Below are positions 8,943 through 16,351 of a stretch of DNA of 41,248 nt, in pieces (the stretch's first letter is position 1; every line of letters begins with the position of its first letter). The notes under the pieces were generated by a model. That model saw nothing but the letters and a program-made list of their open reading frames with translations, was not told the DNA's origin and did not search any database. The stretch covers positions 1 through 41,248 of the forward strand of contig JASHPA010000015.1 of the NCBI GenBank assembly GCA_030038365.1, written 5' to 3'. A program made the translations under genes and the position numbers. Source of the stretch: Nitrososphaerales archaeon (GTDB lineage: Archaea > Thermoproteota > Nitrososphaeria > Nitrososphaerales > Gagatemarchaeaceae).

Positions 8943-9871
8943 AGGACGCTCGCCCCCTGACCTACAACGGTCGTCAGACCAGTTGCCTCCACACCGACAC
9001 TCCCGAATCCACGTATCATCTCTTTGAGTACGTCCCGAGGCGAATATCTCTTGGCGTCGACTAGGGCGAGCATTGACGGCCCTGCTCCGCTGATGCATAC
9101 TCCTGCTGCCCCCGCGGCTACACCGGCCTTCCGCACTGCGTCGTATCCAGGTATGAACCGCTTCCGCGCTTCCTCGACGACTCTGTCATTCATCCCGGAC
9201 CCGATCATCCCGATGTCCCCCCTGGCGAAGCCCGAGACGATGAGACTGGCATTAGCGACATTAGAGACCATCATGTCAAGGCGCACGCTCGAGGGGAGCA
9301 CGGACCTCGCATATTCGGTTTTGCGTTCCGGAAGGTCCAGCTTTGGGGTCGCCAAGCAAAGAGCCATGTCCTTTGGCGCCGGCCAGCTCATCGCCGCAGG
9401 CCTTTTGCCGACCCTCACGACCACGAACCCTCCGAGAATCGAGGCCGAGACATTGTCGTAGTGCGCTGTCCCCGAGGCGCACGCTTCCCCCATCCCGGCA
9501 TAGAATATCAGGTCGTCACTGCTCATGCCCAAGCTGAACAGCTGGTCCATGGCCAGAGCAGCCGCCGCAGCGGACGCACCGCTGCTCCCCATGCCTAGCC
9601 CGATTGGCACCTTCTTGACCATCTCTATCGAGATTCTCTCCTTTATGCCAAAGTCCTTCGCTATAGCCAAGCAGACTGCGCCTGCTCCGTTTTTCGAGGC
9701 CGTAGATGGCGTCTTGATTCCCTTGACGCTGTCGATACCGACCGAGGCTCGGGTGGACTTTTCCGCCTTCAGCGTTACCGTGTCTCGGGGATTGTCCAGA
9801 GCCAGCGCAAAGACGTCGAACCCGGGTCCCAGGTTTGCCGATGAGGCGGAAGCTTCGACTGTAACCTTCAA
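8939..9871 (-). CDS. thrB: Homoserine kinase
   Basis: A 310-residue GHMP-family kinase that phosphorylates homoserine to O-phosphohomoserine, the substrate of the adjacent ThrC. The N-terminus VEASASSANLGPGFDVFA is diagnostic, the ATP-binding motif is PIGLGMGSSGASAAAAAL, and a GISGAGPSMLA-like C-terminal loop (ISGAGPSMLALVD) is present. A TTG at 9898 also opens the frame, but the TATA-like CATATAAT at about 9899-9906 on this strand would put the transcript start near 9875, favouring the TTG at 9871, which also matches the usual family start. The stop overlaps the thrC start (TTGA). Confidence 0.92.
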   Translation of the reverse strand: MKVTVEASASSANLGPGFDVFALALDNPRDTVTLKAEKSTRASVGIDSVKGIKTPSTASKNGAGAVCLAIAKDFGIKERISIEMVKKVPIGLGMGSSGASAAAAALAMDQLFSLGMSSDDLIFYAGMGEACASGTAHYDNVSASILGGFVVVRVGKRPAAMSWPAPKDMALCLATPKLDLPERKTEYARSVLPSSVRLDMMVSNVANASLIVSGFARGDIGMIGSGMNDRVVEEARKRFIPGYDAVRKAGVAAGAAGVCISGAGPSMLALVDAKRYSPRDVLKEMIRGFGSVGVEATGLTTVVGQGASVL

Positions 9872-9898
9872 TCTTCTTCGACTCGCTCTCCGAGGCAA

Positions 9899-9906
9899 TT
9901 ATATGA
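9899..9906 (-). promoter_or_regulatory. TATA box of the thrB-thrC operon
   Basis: CATATAAT (reverse strand) centred about 28 nt before the preferred thrB start at 9871. Confidence 0.5.
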
Positions 9907-10122
9907 CTATCGCGCGAACTTATTGGTACCGTCAAGATAGCGGAACAGGTTTGACAGCCAACCGGAGATTTGAGGCCGTACGGCATTCTTGGCGAGATTT
10001 TCACCTTGCCATCGGCAGCTAACAAGATCAATCAATTGGTGATTTGACAGTCAATTCACAGGTCTTATCTCGACGGTGTCGGACTTCTCCGGACAAATGC
10101 TTTTAGCGGAAAAGAGAAGCCC

Positions 10123-11688
10123 ATGAGAAACCCCTTGGCAACTGAGCACGCGCTCCAGCCGCGCGAGTATCAACGTCGCATAGCGGAGACCGCGTCCCAG
10201 ACCAACACCCTAGTCGTGCTTCCAACCGGGCTCGGCAAAACGATGATAGCGATGCTCGTTGCGAAGATCAGGCTCGAAAAGTTCCCAAAGGGCAAGGTCG
10301 TCATGCTAGCGCCTACAAGGCCCTTGGTCCTACAGCACTACGAAGCCTTCAGAGGCACTCTTGGTCTAACAGAAAACGAGGTAGCCGTCATGACTGGGGA
10401 GACCAATCCCACAGAGCGCAGCTACCTGTGGAGGAGGTCGCGGTTCGTCTTCGCGACCCCGCAGACAGTCCGTAACGACCTCAGAGGCGGCAGAATCGAG
10501 CTCAATGATGCGGTCCTCGTGGTCTTCGACGAAGCCCACCGGTCCGTCAAGGACTACTCGTACACGCAGCTCGCAACAATGTACAAGCAGCAGGGCTGGA
10601 CCCCGCTGATACTTGGCCTCACCGCGTCGCCGGGAGGCTCGAGGGAGAAAGTCGCCGAGATTGTGAAGAACCTCTTCATAGAGAAGGTCGAGGCTCGCAC
10701 AGAAGAGGACGAGGACGTCAAGCCGTACGTGGAGCAGACCAAGCTCGAGGGGATCAAGGTCTCCCTCCCCCAGGAATACTCGACACTCCTCAACGCTCTC
10801 AGGGTCATCTACAACGAGAAGGTGACGAGACTGGTAGAAGGCGGGTTCCTTCCGAAGACACGCCTCTCAAAGAAAATCCTGCTTCAGGCGCGAGGCACCA
10901 TCATAACGCGCCTCCGAAGTGCCGAGGCTAGCGGCGGCAATAAGGGCTACATCTTCGGAGCCCTGGTCAACCAAGCCCAGGCGATTATAATCGTACATGC
11001 CATCGAACTGCTCGAAACCCAAGGGCTGGCTGTACTCGAAAAGTACCTGGTGCGACTCAGGGAGAAGCCCGAGCAGGGGAAGTCCGCGCAGGCGCTGCTC
11101 AGGGACAAGCGTTGGTCGATAATCGAGAAGGAGGCGGAGAGACTTCGCAACGTCCCCTATCCCAAGCTTGAGAAGCTTGCCGAGATAGCGGGAGAGCAGG
11201 TCTCCAGAAAGAAGGACTCTAGGATAATCGTATTCACTCAGTACAGGGACACAATAGAGACGATAGTCGAACGTCTAGCGAAGAGCAGCATAACCTCGAT
11301 GAGGTTCGTGGGTCAGGCCAACAAGACCGACAGCGAGGGAATGGACCAGAGGACCCAGACAAAGGTCCTCGAGCGTTTCCGCGACGGAGAGTTCACAGCG
11401 CTCGTGAGCAGCAGCATCGGCGAAGAGGGGCTTCACGTGCCAGATGTCGACCTCGTGGTCTTCTACGAGGCGGTCCCCTCGGAGATTCGTTCAATACAAC
11501 GCAAGGGTAGGACTGGCAGGACCAGACCAGGCAGGGTAATCATACTTCTGGCCGAAGGAACGGTCGACGAGGCTTACTACTACAGCAGTGTCAAGCGTGA
11601 GAAGTTCATGAGGAGCTTGGTCTCGAACCCGAATGTCAAGAAACCGGAGAGACGCACGAAGGCTACTACGTTACTGGACTACATGTAA
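10123..11688 (+). CDS. Hef/FANCM-type superfamily 2 helicase without nuclease domain
   Basis: At 521 residues it is the helicase half of archaeal Hef. Motif I is PTGLGKT (about 35-41), then LAPTRPLVLQHYEAF, ATPQTVRND, the DEAH box in VVFDEAHRSVKDYSY, motif III LTASPGGS, a helical insertion (about 200-330) typical of Hef/FANCM, and the second RecA domain with IVFTQYRDT, VSSSIGEEGLHVPDVDLV and QRKGRTGRTRPG. Hef in euryarchaea carries a C-terminal XPF nuclease; here the gene ends after helicase domain 2, so any nuclease partner must be encoded elsewhere. Role inferred: branched/stalled fork DNA remodelling. The TATA-like TGCTTTTAGC box at about 10098-10107 suggests a leaderless ATG. Confidence 0.93.
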   Translation: MRNPLATEHALQPREYQRRIAETASQTNTLVVLPTGLGKTMIAMLVAKIRLEKFPKGKVVMLAPTRPLVLQHYEAFRGTLGLTENEVAVMTGETNPTERSYLWRRSRFVFATPQTVRNDLRGGRIELNDAVLVVFDEAHRSVKDYSYTQLATMYKQQGWTPLILGLTASPGGSREKVAEIVKNLFIEKVEARTEEDEDVKPYVEQTKLEGIKVSLPQEYSTLLNALRVIYNEKVTRLVEGGFLPKTRLSKKILLQARGTIITRLRSAEASGGNKGYIFGALVNQAQAIIIVHAIELLETQGLAVLEKYLVRLREKPEQGKSAQALLRDKRWSIIEKEAERLRNVPYPKLEKLAEIAGEQVSRKKDSRIIVFTQYRDTIETIVERLAKSSITSMRFVGQANKTDSEGMDQRTQTKVLERFRDGEFTALVSSSIGEEGLHVPDVDLVVFYEAVPSEIRSIQRKGRTGRTRPGRVIILLAEGTVDEAYYYSSVKREKFMRSLVSNPNVKKPERRTKATTLLDYM

Positions 11689-11696
11689 CGAAGCGC

Positions 11697-12146
11697 TCAG
11701 GCCGGGGCCTGTTCCATCGCCTTCCTGATCCCATCGAATATCTCCTTGACCTTCTTCTCCGCGAACCCCTTCAGGATGCTGGAGCCTATCCCGGCCATAA
11801 CTCCCGTGATCTCTGCATCTGCGACCCACTTCATCCTCGTCGGGGCATCCCCGTCGAGGTCAAAATCGCTAGTTATCTTCATGCTGCTCCCGCTTCCCGT
11901 GCCATCGACGAGGAGCCTCGCATGCTGAGGCGGGACCTTGTCGGCTATCTTCATGTGAACGTTCATGTTCGTAGTGAGGAACGAAATCCCGATCTTCATC
12001 CTCGCGTCCAGGCTGTTCTCGTCAATCACCTTGGTCTCCTGCGCATCGGGCAGGGATTTGGCGATAAAGGCAGAATTCGTAAGCAGCTGGAAGACCCGCT
12101 CCCTAGGCAGCGTCAGATTCTCTTGTCCTTCGAGATGCAGCTGCAT
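11697..12146 (-). CDS. CoxG-like SRPBCC-domain protein
   Basis: A 149-residue protein of the CO dehydrogenase subunit G (CoxG, COG3427) family: the N-terminal MQLHLEGQENLTLPRERVF, LTNSAFIAKSLPDAQ, and the C-terminal helix ITGVMAGIGSSILKGFAEKKVKEIF are typical. CoxG-type proteins have an SRPBCC helix-grip fold and in bacteria recruit CoxDEF/CODH to the membrane, but many stand-alone members of unknown role exist. No CODH subunits are near; upstream on the same strand is an acyl-CoA dehydrogenase. Its own TATA-like GAATAAGAC at about 12169-12176 gives a leaderless ATG. Confidence 0.85.
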   Translation of the reverse strand: MQLHLEGQENLTLPRERVFQLLTNSAFIAKSLPDAQETKVIDENSLDARMKIGISFLTTNMNVHMKIADKVPPQHARLLVDGTGSGSSMKITSDFDLDGDAPTRMKWVADAEITGVMAGIGSSILKGFAEKKVKEIFDGIRKAMEQAPA

Positions 12147-12186
12147 GCGCGGCCCCCTGCTTGTCTCCGTCTTATTCCTTCTCGTC

Positions 12187-13410
12187 CTACCGGTATGCCT
12201 CGAAATCCCTTCCGAGGACGGTCGAGGCTATCTTCAGCTCCATGACCTCATCCGTCCCTTCGTAAATTCTGGCTACGCGCGAGTCGATCAGGTGTTTCGC
12301 AACGGGAGAGAGAATCGAGTAGCCGAAGCCTCCAAAGCACTGCACCGCGCTGTCGGCAGAGTCCCACGCCGAGCGCGTCGCGACGTACTTCGCCACTGCG
12401 GAGATGCGGTCCGCCTCGGCGCGCAGCCCCAGGTCGGTCTTCGTGTTGTCGTATTCCTCCTTCTTCAGCGCGGCGTGATAGACCAGCCACCTCGACGATT
12501 CCAGATTCGAGGCTATCTTTGTCACATGCCGCTGGATAAGCTGGTGTTTGCCAATCAGCTTCCCGTGCTGTGTTCTCGAGGAGACCCGCTCCTTCACCTG
12601 GTTAAGGCAGTCCTCCATCACACCTATGGAGCCGGATGCAATCCCGATTCTTCCGTTGAGGAGGCCCGAGTACGCTACCGCAAGGCCCCTGCCTTCCTCC
12701 CCTATCACATCCTCCTTCGGGACCCTGACGTCCGTGAACGACAGCATCGCAGTGTCGGAGGTGAACAGACCCATCTTCTCCTCCAGTTTCATGTCGACCG
12801 CGAACCCGGACTCCTTAGCGTCCACGAGAAAGGCCGTCATGCCCTTCGTCTGACCCTCGGGATATGCGAAGACTATCAGACGATTCGCAACTGAGCCATT
12901 TGAGATCAGATATTTGGAGCCGTTGAGATAGTAGTTGTCGCCATCCTTCCTGTACTGCGTCTTTAGCGACGCGGGGTCGCTGCCCGCCTCCGGTTCTGTG
13001 AGCGCGTAGGCCAGGACGACCTCGCCCGTGGCCGCCTTTGTCAGGTACCGCTGCTTCAGCTCCTCACTCCCCCACTCCTGCAGAGTCAGGCTCCCAAGTG
13101 CCTGGTGGACGTCCACGAATGTCACGACTCCCAGACCCACCTGACCGAACCTCTCGAGGGTCAGAGCGTGGACGAGTGGCCTTGCACCGCTTCCGCCGTA
13201 CTTCTTGGAGATGGGCACGCCCATCAGGTTGTACTTCTTCAAGACCTCGGGGACATTGTCGTCGAACTTCCTCTCCATGTACTTTTCGAACTCCGGCACG
13301 AGGAGTTCATTGCAGGCCTCGTCCGTCCGCTGAAACAGCGCGTAATCATCATCTGTGAGCTTTACGAGCTTCGAGGCGTCGGCTACCGACCTCTCGAAAA
13401 GCGTCTCCAC
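12187..13410 (-). CDS. Acyl-CoA dehydrogenase
   Basis: A 407-residue FAD flavoenzyme, oxidising acyl-CoA to enoyl-CoA. It shows helical N-terminal domain (KYGGSGARPLVHALTLE), the beta-domain FAD/substrate motif YALTEPEAGSDPASLKT, KYLISNGSVA, ARGLAVAY-type region (GEEGRGLAVAYSGLLNGR), and C-terminal CFGGFGYS plus RVARIYEGTDEVMEL, where the Glu of the YEGT motif is the usual catalytic base. GTG start at 13410 with TATA-like CTTTAAT (about 13434-13441, reverse). The gene is near CoxG; 3-hydroxyacyl-CoA dehydrogenase and thioesterase genes lie 21 kb away, together suggesting fatty- or branched-acyl-CoA breakdown. Substrate chain length cannot be read. Confidence 0.94.
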   Translation of the reverse strand: METLFERSVADASKLVKLTDDDYALFQRTDEACNELLVPEFEKYMERKFDDNVPEVLKKYNLMGVPISKKYGGSGARPLVHALTLERFGQVGLGVVTFVDVHQALGSLTLQEWGSEELKQRYLTKAATGEVVLAYALTEPEAGSDPASLKTQYRKDGDNYYLNGSKYLISNGSVANRLIVFAYPEGQTKGMTAFLVDAKESGFAVDMKLEEKMGLFTSDTAMLSFTDVRVPKEDVIGEEGRGLAVAYSGLLNGRIGIASGSIGVMEDCLNQVKERVSSRTQHGKLIGKHQLIQRHVTKIASNLESSRWLVYHAALKKEEYDNTKTDLGLRAEADRISAVAKYVATRSAWDSADSAVQCFGGFGYSILSPVAKHLIDSRVARIYEGTDEVMELKIASTVLGRDFEAYR

Positions 13411-13484
13411 GTGCGGCCGTCCCGTCCTCCGCCATTAAAGCCTCTCGGAGCAGCCTTTTTAGTCGTCATCAGTCGCGAATTACC

Positions 13485-13694
13485 ATGGAGATAGATGGCG
13501 CCGACGACCTGACATTGAGAACCTACTATATGGTCGACTGGAAGTCGGCTTGCCAGACCGACTCCAACGCAACATGCGTCACCTGCGGCGGCAAGATGAG
13601 AAAGTTCGAGCCTTACCGCGACAAGAAGGGAATCATCTATGACGGGCTCGTGTGTCACACGTGCAAGCAGGTCTACTGGCTCAAGCGCGACTAG
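13485..13694 (+). CDS. Small zinc-ribbon protein
   Basis: A 69-residue protein with CVTCGGKMRKFEPY (about 32-35) and CHTCKQVYW (about 58-61) forming a paired-CxxC zinc ribbon. The ATG at 13485 has a TATA-like CTTTTTAG at about 13453-13460, so the transcript is leaderless and divergent from acyl-CoA dehydrogenase. The stop overlaps that of the convergent membrane protein gene by 4 bp. No specific function can be assigned; such stand-alone ribbons are common in archaea. Confidence 0.72.
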   Translation: MEIDGADDLTLRTYYMVDWKSACQTDSNATCVTCGGKMRKFEPYRDKKGIIYDGLVCHTCKQVYWLKRD

Positions 13695-14365
13695 AGCACT
13701 ACGAGCCTTCCGACTATCGCCGCAATCGCGACCACGTACACGGCGTACTTGTAGATACTGAGCAGGTAGAGTGCGTCCTTCCATGCGGGCGACTCCCTGC
13801 TCATGATTGCTAGGTGATGCATCATCACCACACTGAAGCCGATGAAGACCGAAAGTCCAACGGCGAGAAGGCTGATCGTCGAGGTTTGTATGAAGTAGGC
13901 ACCGAGGAAGGGAATCGTCCCCCAAGTGAGGCCGAAACCGGCGTACGAATGCATGACCTTCGGGTTCTCGCGTGGATACGACAGTGCAGCGAAACCTTCG
14001 ACAAACACGAAGATGAGGAATCCCAAGTTCCACCTGAACGCCATGTACGCCCCGACCGCGACCCCGAGAGCGACCGCTATGATGCCCACGGCCAGCATGT
14101 AGCGGGGTATCCGGAGATAGGGCGAGAATTTCTTCTTGCTCGACCCGATGTCGATGTAGTGAGCGCCGACGACCAATCCGAGGAATGTAGCCAGAAGGGT
14201 GAAGAGGTATATCTCGAGGTTGAAGCTCGGCCCTATCGCTTGGGCCAGGGTAATCCAGCCGATGAAAATGAGGCTGAACGGGACGCGTAGTCCGTAGACC
14301 CAGGTGTTCGCCTTCCACGGTCCGACGAGGTCGGGCTCGACGGGTGGAGTCTCCAAGGCGGGCAA
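13691..14365 (-). CDS. UbiA-like polytopic membrane protein with degenerate Asp motifs
   Basis: A 224-residue protein with about seven hydrophobic helices. LRVPFSLIFIGWITLAQA, LLATFLGLVVGAHYIDIG and SYPRENPKVMHSYAGFGLTW, then GTIPFLGAYFIQTSTIS, follow the helix order of UbiA/MenA prenyltransferases. However, where those enzymes have NDxxD and a second DxxxD for Mg-diphosphate, here are AHYIDIGSS and MMHHLAIMSRE, so catalysis by the normal mechanism is doubtful. It may be an inactive or re-purposed relative. TTG starts at 14365 and 14356 are both possible. It is divergent from a UbiE-like methyltransferase gene, sharing one TATA box. Family assignment is by eye. Confidence 0.6.
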   Translation of the reverse strand: MPALETPPVEPDLVGPWKANTWVYGLRVPFSLIFIGWITLAQAIGPSFNLEIYLFTLLATFLGLVVGAHYIDIGSSKKKFSPYLRIPRYMLAVGIIAVALGVAVGAYMAFRWNLGFLIFVFVEGFAALSYPRENPKVMHSYAGFGLTWGTIPFLGAYFIQTSTISLLAVGLSVFIGFSVVMMHHLAIMSRESPAWKDALYLLSIYKYAVYVVAIAAIVGRLVVL

Positions 14366-14379
14366 TTCTCGTTGCGCAG

Positions 14380-14388
14380 ATTATTAAG
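14380..14388. promoter_or_regulatory. Shared bidirectional TATA element
   Basis: ATTATTAAG read forward (GCTTAATAAT in reverse) sits about 26 nt from the ATG at 14410 on one side and about 20-28 nt from TTG codons at 14365/14356 on the other. A single AT-rich site could serve both divergent genes. Confidence 0.5.
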
Positions 14389-14409
14389 CTCTGCACGGGC
14401 TCAACCACC

Positions 14410-15099
14410 ATGGACTCTGGCGCCCAGCCACTGGCCCGGCAGATCTTCGAGGGTCTGTCGCCCTCTTACGACCGGACTTTGGCGCTGGTCACGCTTATGC
14501 AGGATAAGTACTGGAAGAGCTGGCTGATGATTCGCGCCGGACTCACCCGAGAAAGCAGGGTCCTCGACATCGGCTGCGGCACCGGAGTGTTCGAGGAAAA
14601 AATCGATGGCGGAGTGCAGATCATCGGCATCGACATCACAGAGGAGATGGTCCGACTTGCGCAGGGAAAGCGTATCCGCTCGCTGACCTCCCTGAACCTA
14701 GCCGACGGGGAACACCTTCCCTTCAAGGATGGCTCGTTCGACTGCGTCCTCTCATGCTACGTCGTAAAGTACTGCAATCCATCGCAACTGGCCAGCGAAG
14801 CCGCGCGGGTGTTGCGGCCAGGCGGGGTGCTTGTTCTCTATGACTTCTCGGCCCCTCGAGGGGTGCTGGCTCCCTTTCACGCTCTCTACGTCTACGGGCT
14901 CCTGAAGATAATCGGCAGGGCGATGCGCCTTCTCGACCCAAAGGAGGCCCTGACATATCAGGCGCTCCCTGAAGTCATCCGTTCAAGGATATGGGATGCC
15001 CGCTTCGGTGAAGTTCTCGAATCCGCGGGTTTTCGCGATATCGGGAGCGAGCGACTTACTGGCGGCGTGGTCACGGGTTTCTGGGCAATGAAAGCCTAA
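14410..15099 (+). CDS. UbiE/MenG-like SAM-dependent methyltransferase
   Basis: A 229-residue class I methyltransferase. FEGLSPSYDR at the N-terminus, VLDIGCGTGVFEE (motif I), IGIDITEEMVRLA, LADGEHLPFKDGSFDCVLS (motif II-III) and AARVLRPGGVLVLYDFS form the canonical SAM-binding Rossmann domain, with a start region close to UbiE/MenG quinone methyltransferases. The open frame continues upstream to 14344, but the ATG at 14410 lies 26 nt after the TATA element and avoids overlap with the divergent gene. The substrate could be a demethylmenaquinone-type quinone given the UbiA-like neighbour, but this is inference. Confidence 0.85.
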   Translation: MDSGAQPLARQIFEGLSPSYDRTLALVTLMQDKYWKSWLMIRAGLTRESRVLDIGCGTGVFEEKIDGGVQIIGIDITEEMVRLAQGKRIRSLTSLNLADGEHLPFKDGSFDCVLSCYVVKYCNPSQLASEAARVLRPGGVLVLYDFSAPRGVLAPFHALYVYGLLKIIGRAMRLLDPKEALTYQALPEVIRSRIWDARFGEVLESAGFRDIGSERLTGGVVTGFWAMKA

Positions 15100-15142
15100 A
15101 CACATCGTGAGCTTTTTTAGTGCTCCCTCCCGCATCGGCCTC

Positions 15143-15643
15143 GTGTCCGTAGTCAGCGGAAAGGAAGTCGCAGGCTGCTGCAAGTCTGTGGTGAAGATCA
15201 ATCCGAACGGCGTCGACCTTGCACCAACGGCCGTGCGGGTACTGCCAGCCGACCTCACGATTCTTCTTCACGGGGAGCACAGAGGCTACATCGGCCCTGA
15301 CGGAAAGGTCTCCTCCGAAAAGCAGACCATCCACCCAGATACCGATGGGTTCTACAACTTCGAGAGAGGCAGACTGTATGAGCTCCGCTTCCCCGAGGTC
15401 TCCGTGCCGCCTACCTGCACCGGGCTGGCCTTTCCCCGATCTTCCATGAACAGGCTCGGAATCATCAAGCTCGAGTCCGCGGTCTTCGACAGCGGATACC
15501 GCGGGGAGCCTACACAGGTCATATTCACACCGATTCCGGCCAAGGTCCACAAAACCGAAGCGGTCATACAGCTTGTCTTCCTCCGCAACGAGAAGACTGC
15601 GGAGACGCTCTACAGTGGATTCTACCAGAACGAAAAAGGCTGA
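15143..15643 (+). CDS. dut: dUTPase/dCTP-deaminase-family protein
   Basis: A 166-residue trimeric dUTPase-type protein hydrolysing dUTP to dUMP and PPi (or a dCTP deaminase relative). It has the INPNGVDLAP motif near the N-terminus, FPRSSMNRLGI as the Arg-Ser-Ser phosphate-binding motif, LESAVFDSGYRGE with the catalytic Asp, and a QLVFLR strand. The Sulfolobus-like PRSS(L/M) and DSGY/DPGY wording favours dUTPase. The frame opens at a GTG at 15107, but the TATA-like GCTTTTTTAG at 15111-15120 puts transcription near 15141, so I prefer the GTG at 15143, which matches usual family length. Confidence 0.83.
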   Translation: MSVVSGKEVAGCCKSVVKINPNGVDLAPTAVRVLPADLTILLHGEHRGYIGPDGKVSSEKQTIHPDTDGFYNFERGRLYELRFPEVSVPPTCTGLAFPRSSMNRLGIIKLESAVFDSGYRGEPTQVIFTPIPAKVHKTEAVIQLVFLRNEKTAETLYSGFYQNEKG

Positions 15644-15646
15644 CCG

Positions 15647-16351
15647 CTATGCCTTCGACTTGGGCGCGACGATCTCGTTGTAGTACTTGCAGTATGATTT
15701 CAGCGTGCAGATGCCGCATCTCGGACCTATCGGCTTGCACGTAGTCTGTCCGAATCGCACAAAGAGCTCATTGAGCTCCAGCCAATATCTCTTGGGGATT
15801 GTCTTCGTCAGCTCCTCCTCGGTCTGCTCAGGAGTCTTGGTCTCGACGAGGCCCAGCCGGTTGGCGATTCTGTGGACGTGCGTGTCTACCGGGATCGCAG
15901 GTTCGTGAAATCCGTAGACAAGGACGCAGTTCGCCGTCTTCCTGCCCACGGCATGCAACGTGAGCAGGCTCTCTAAGTCATCGGGGACCTTCCCATGGAA
16001 TTCATCGACTATCTGCTTGGCGACCCTGATGATGTTTCGTGTCTTCATGTTGTAGAACCCCACTGACTTTATCAGATCCTTCACCTTACGGGGGTCGGCA
16101 TTCGCGAGCTTCTCGGGTGTGTCGTACACCTCGAACAGCCTGTCGGTCGCCTTCGAGGTGCTTTCGTCCCTCGTCCGGTGCGAGAGAACCGTCCCTATCA
16201 ATATCCTGAACGGGTCGCTTCCCTCCGCGTCCCGCAGCTCGGAGAGAGCAGTTGCACGCTTGTCCGTACTGTTCTCTATCATCCTCCTGATCCTCTTGAG
16301 GACCTCGCCTATGCCAAGTCTTTGGTAGCCCACGGTTCTTTGCGATACCAT
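15647..16351 (-). CDS. nth: Endonuclease III
   Basis: A 234-residue HhH-GPD DNA glycosylase/AP lyase that removes oxidised pyrimidines. The catalytic Lys is in LHAVGRKTANCVLVYGF, the catalytic Asp in AIPVDTHVHRIANRLG, and a C-terminal [4Fe-4S] cluster motif is present (C in TTCKPIGPRCGICTLKSYC, with C-x6-C-x2-C-x5-C spacing). ATG at 16351 overlaps the upstream epimerase by 43 bp; alternatives are GTG 16333 and ATG 16282, but the N-terminal helix GEVLKRIRR is consistent with the family's first helix, so the longer form is kept. It is the last gene of a three-gene reverse operon. Confidence 0.92.
   Translation of the reverse strand: MVSQRTVGYQRLGIGEVLKRIRRMIENSTDKRATALSELRDAEGSDPFRILIGTVLSHRTRDESTSKATDRLFEVYDTPEKLANADPRKVKDLIKSVGFYNMKTRNIIRVAKQIVDEFHGKVPDDLESLLTLHAVGRKTANCVLVYGFHEPAIPVDTHVHRIANRLGLVETKTPEQTEEELTKTIPKRYWLELNELFVRFGQTTCKPIGPRCGICTLKSYCKYYNEIVAPKSKA

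Noticed and set aside
8943-9098. N-terminal extension of threonine synthase
   Set aside because: The frame is open but falls inside the thrB reading frame, and the TTGA overlap at 8942 is the usual coupled start.
9525-10022. Forward open frame across thrB and the following intergenic stretch
   Set aside because: Antisense to thrB, with no family motifs and no promoter at its start.
11965-12894. 309-codon forward open frame
   Set aside because: It lies antisense to the CoxG-like and acyl-CoA dehydrogenase genes, whose protein motifs are unmistakable; GC-rich coding DNA often gives long antisense frames.
14344-14409. 22-residue N-terminal extension of the UbiE-like methyltransferase
   Set aside because: It precedes the TATA-predicted transcript start and overlaps the divergent gene; the ATG at 14410 fits better.
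13383-14411. 342-codon reverse open frame
   Set aside because: It overlaps the zinc-ribbon gene, the UbiA-like gene and two promoters, and its residues (Arg/His-rich, no motifs) look like out-of-frame translation.
15107-15142. GTG start 12 codons upstream for the dUTPase
   Set aside because: It lies inside the TATA-like region; the GTG at 15143 is about 26 nt downstream and matches family length.
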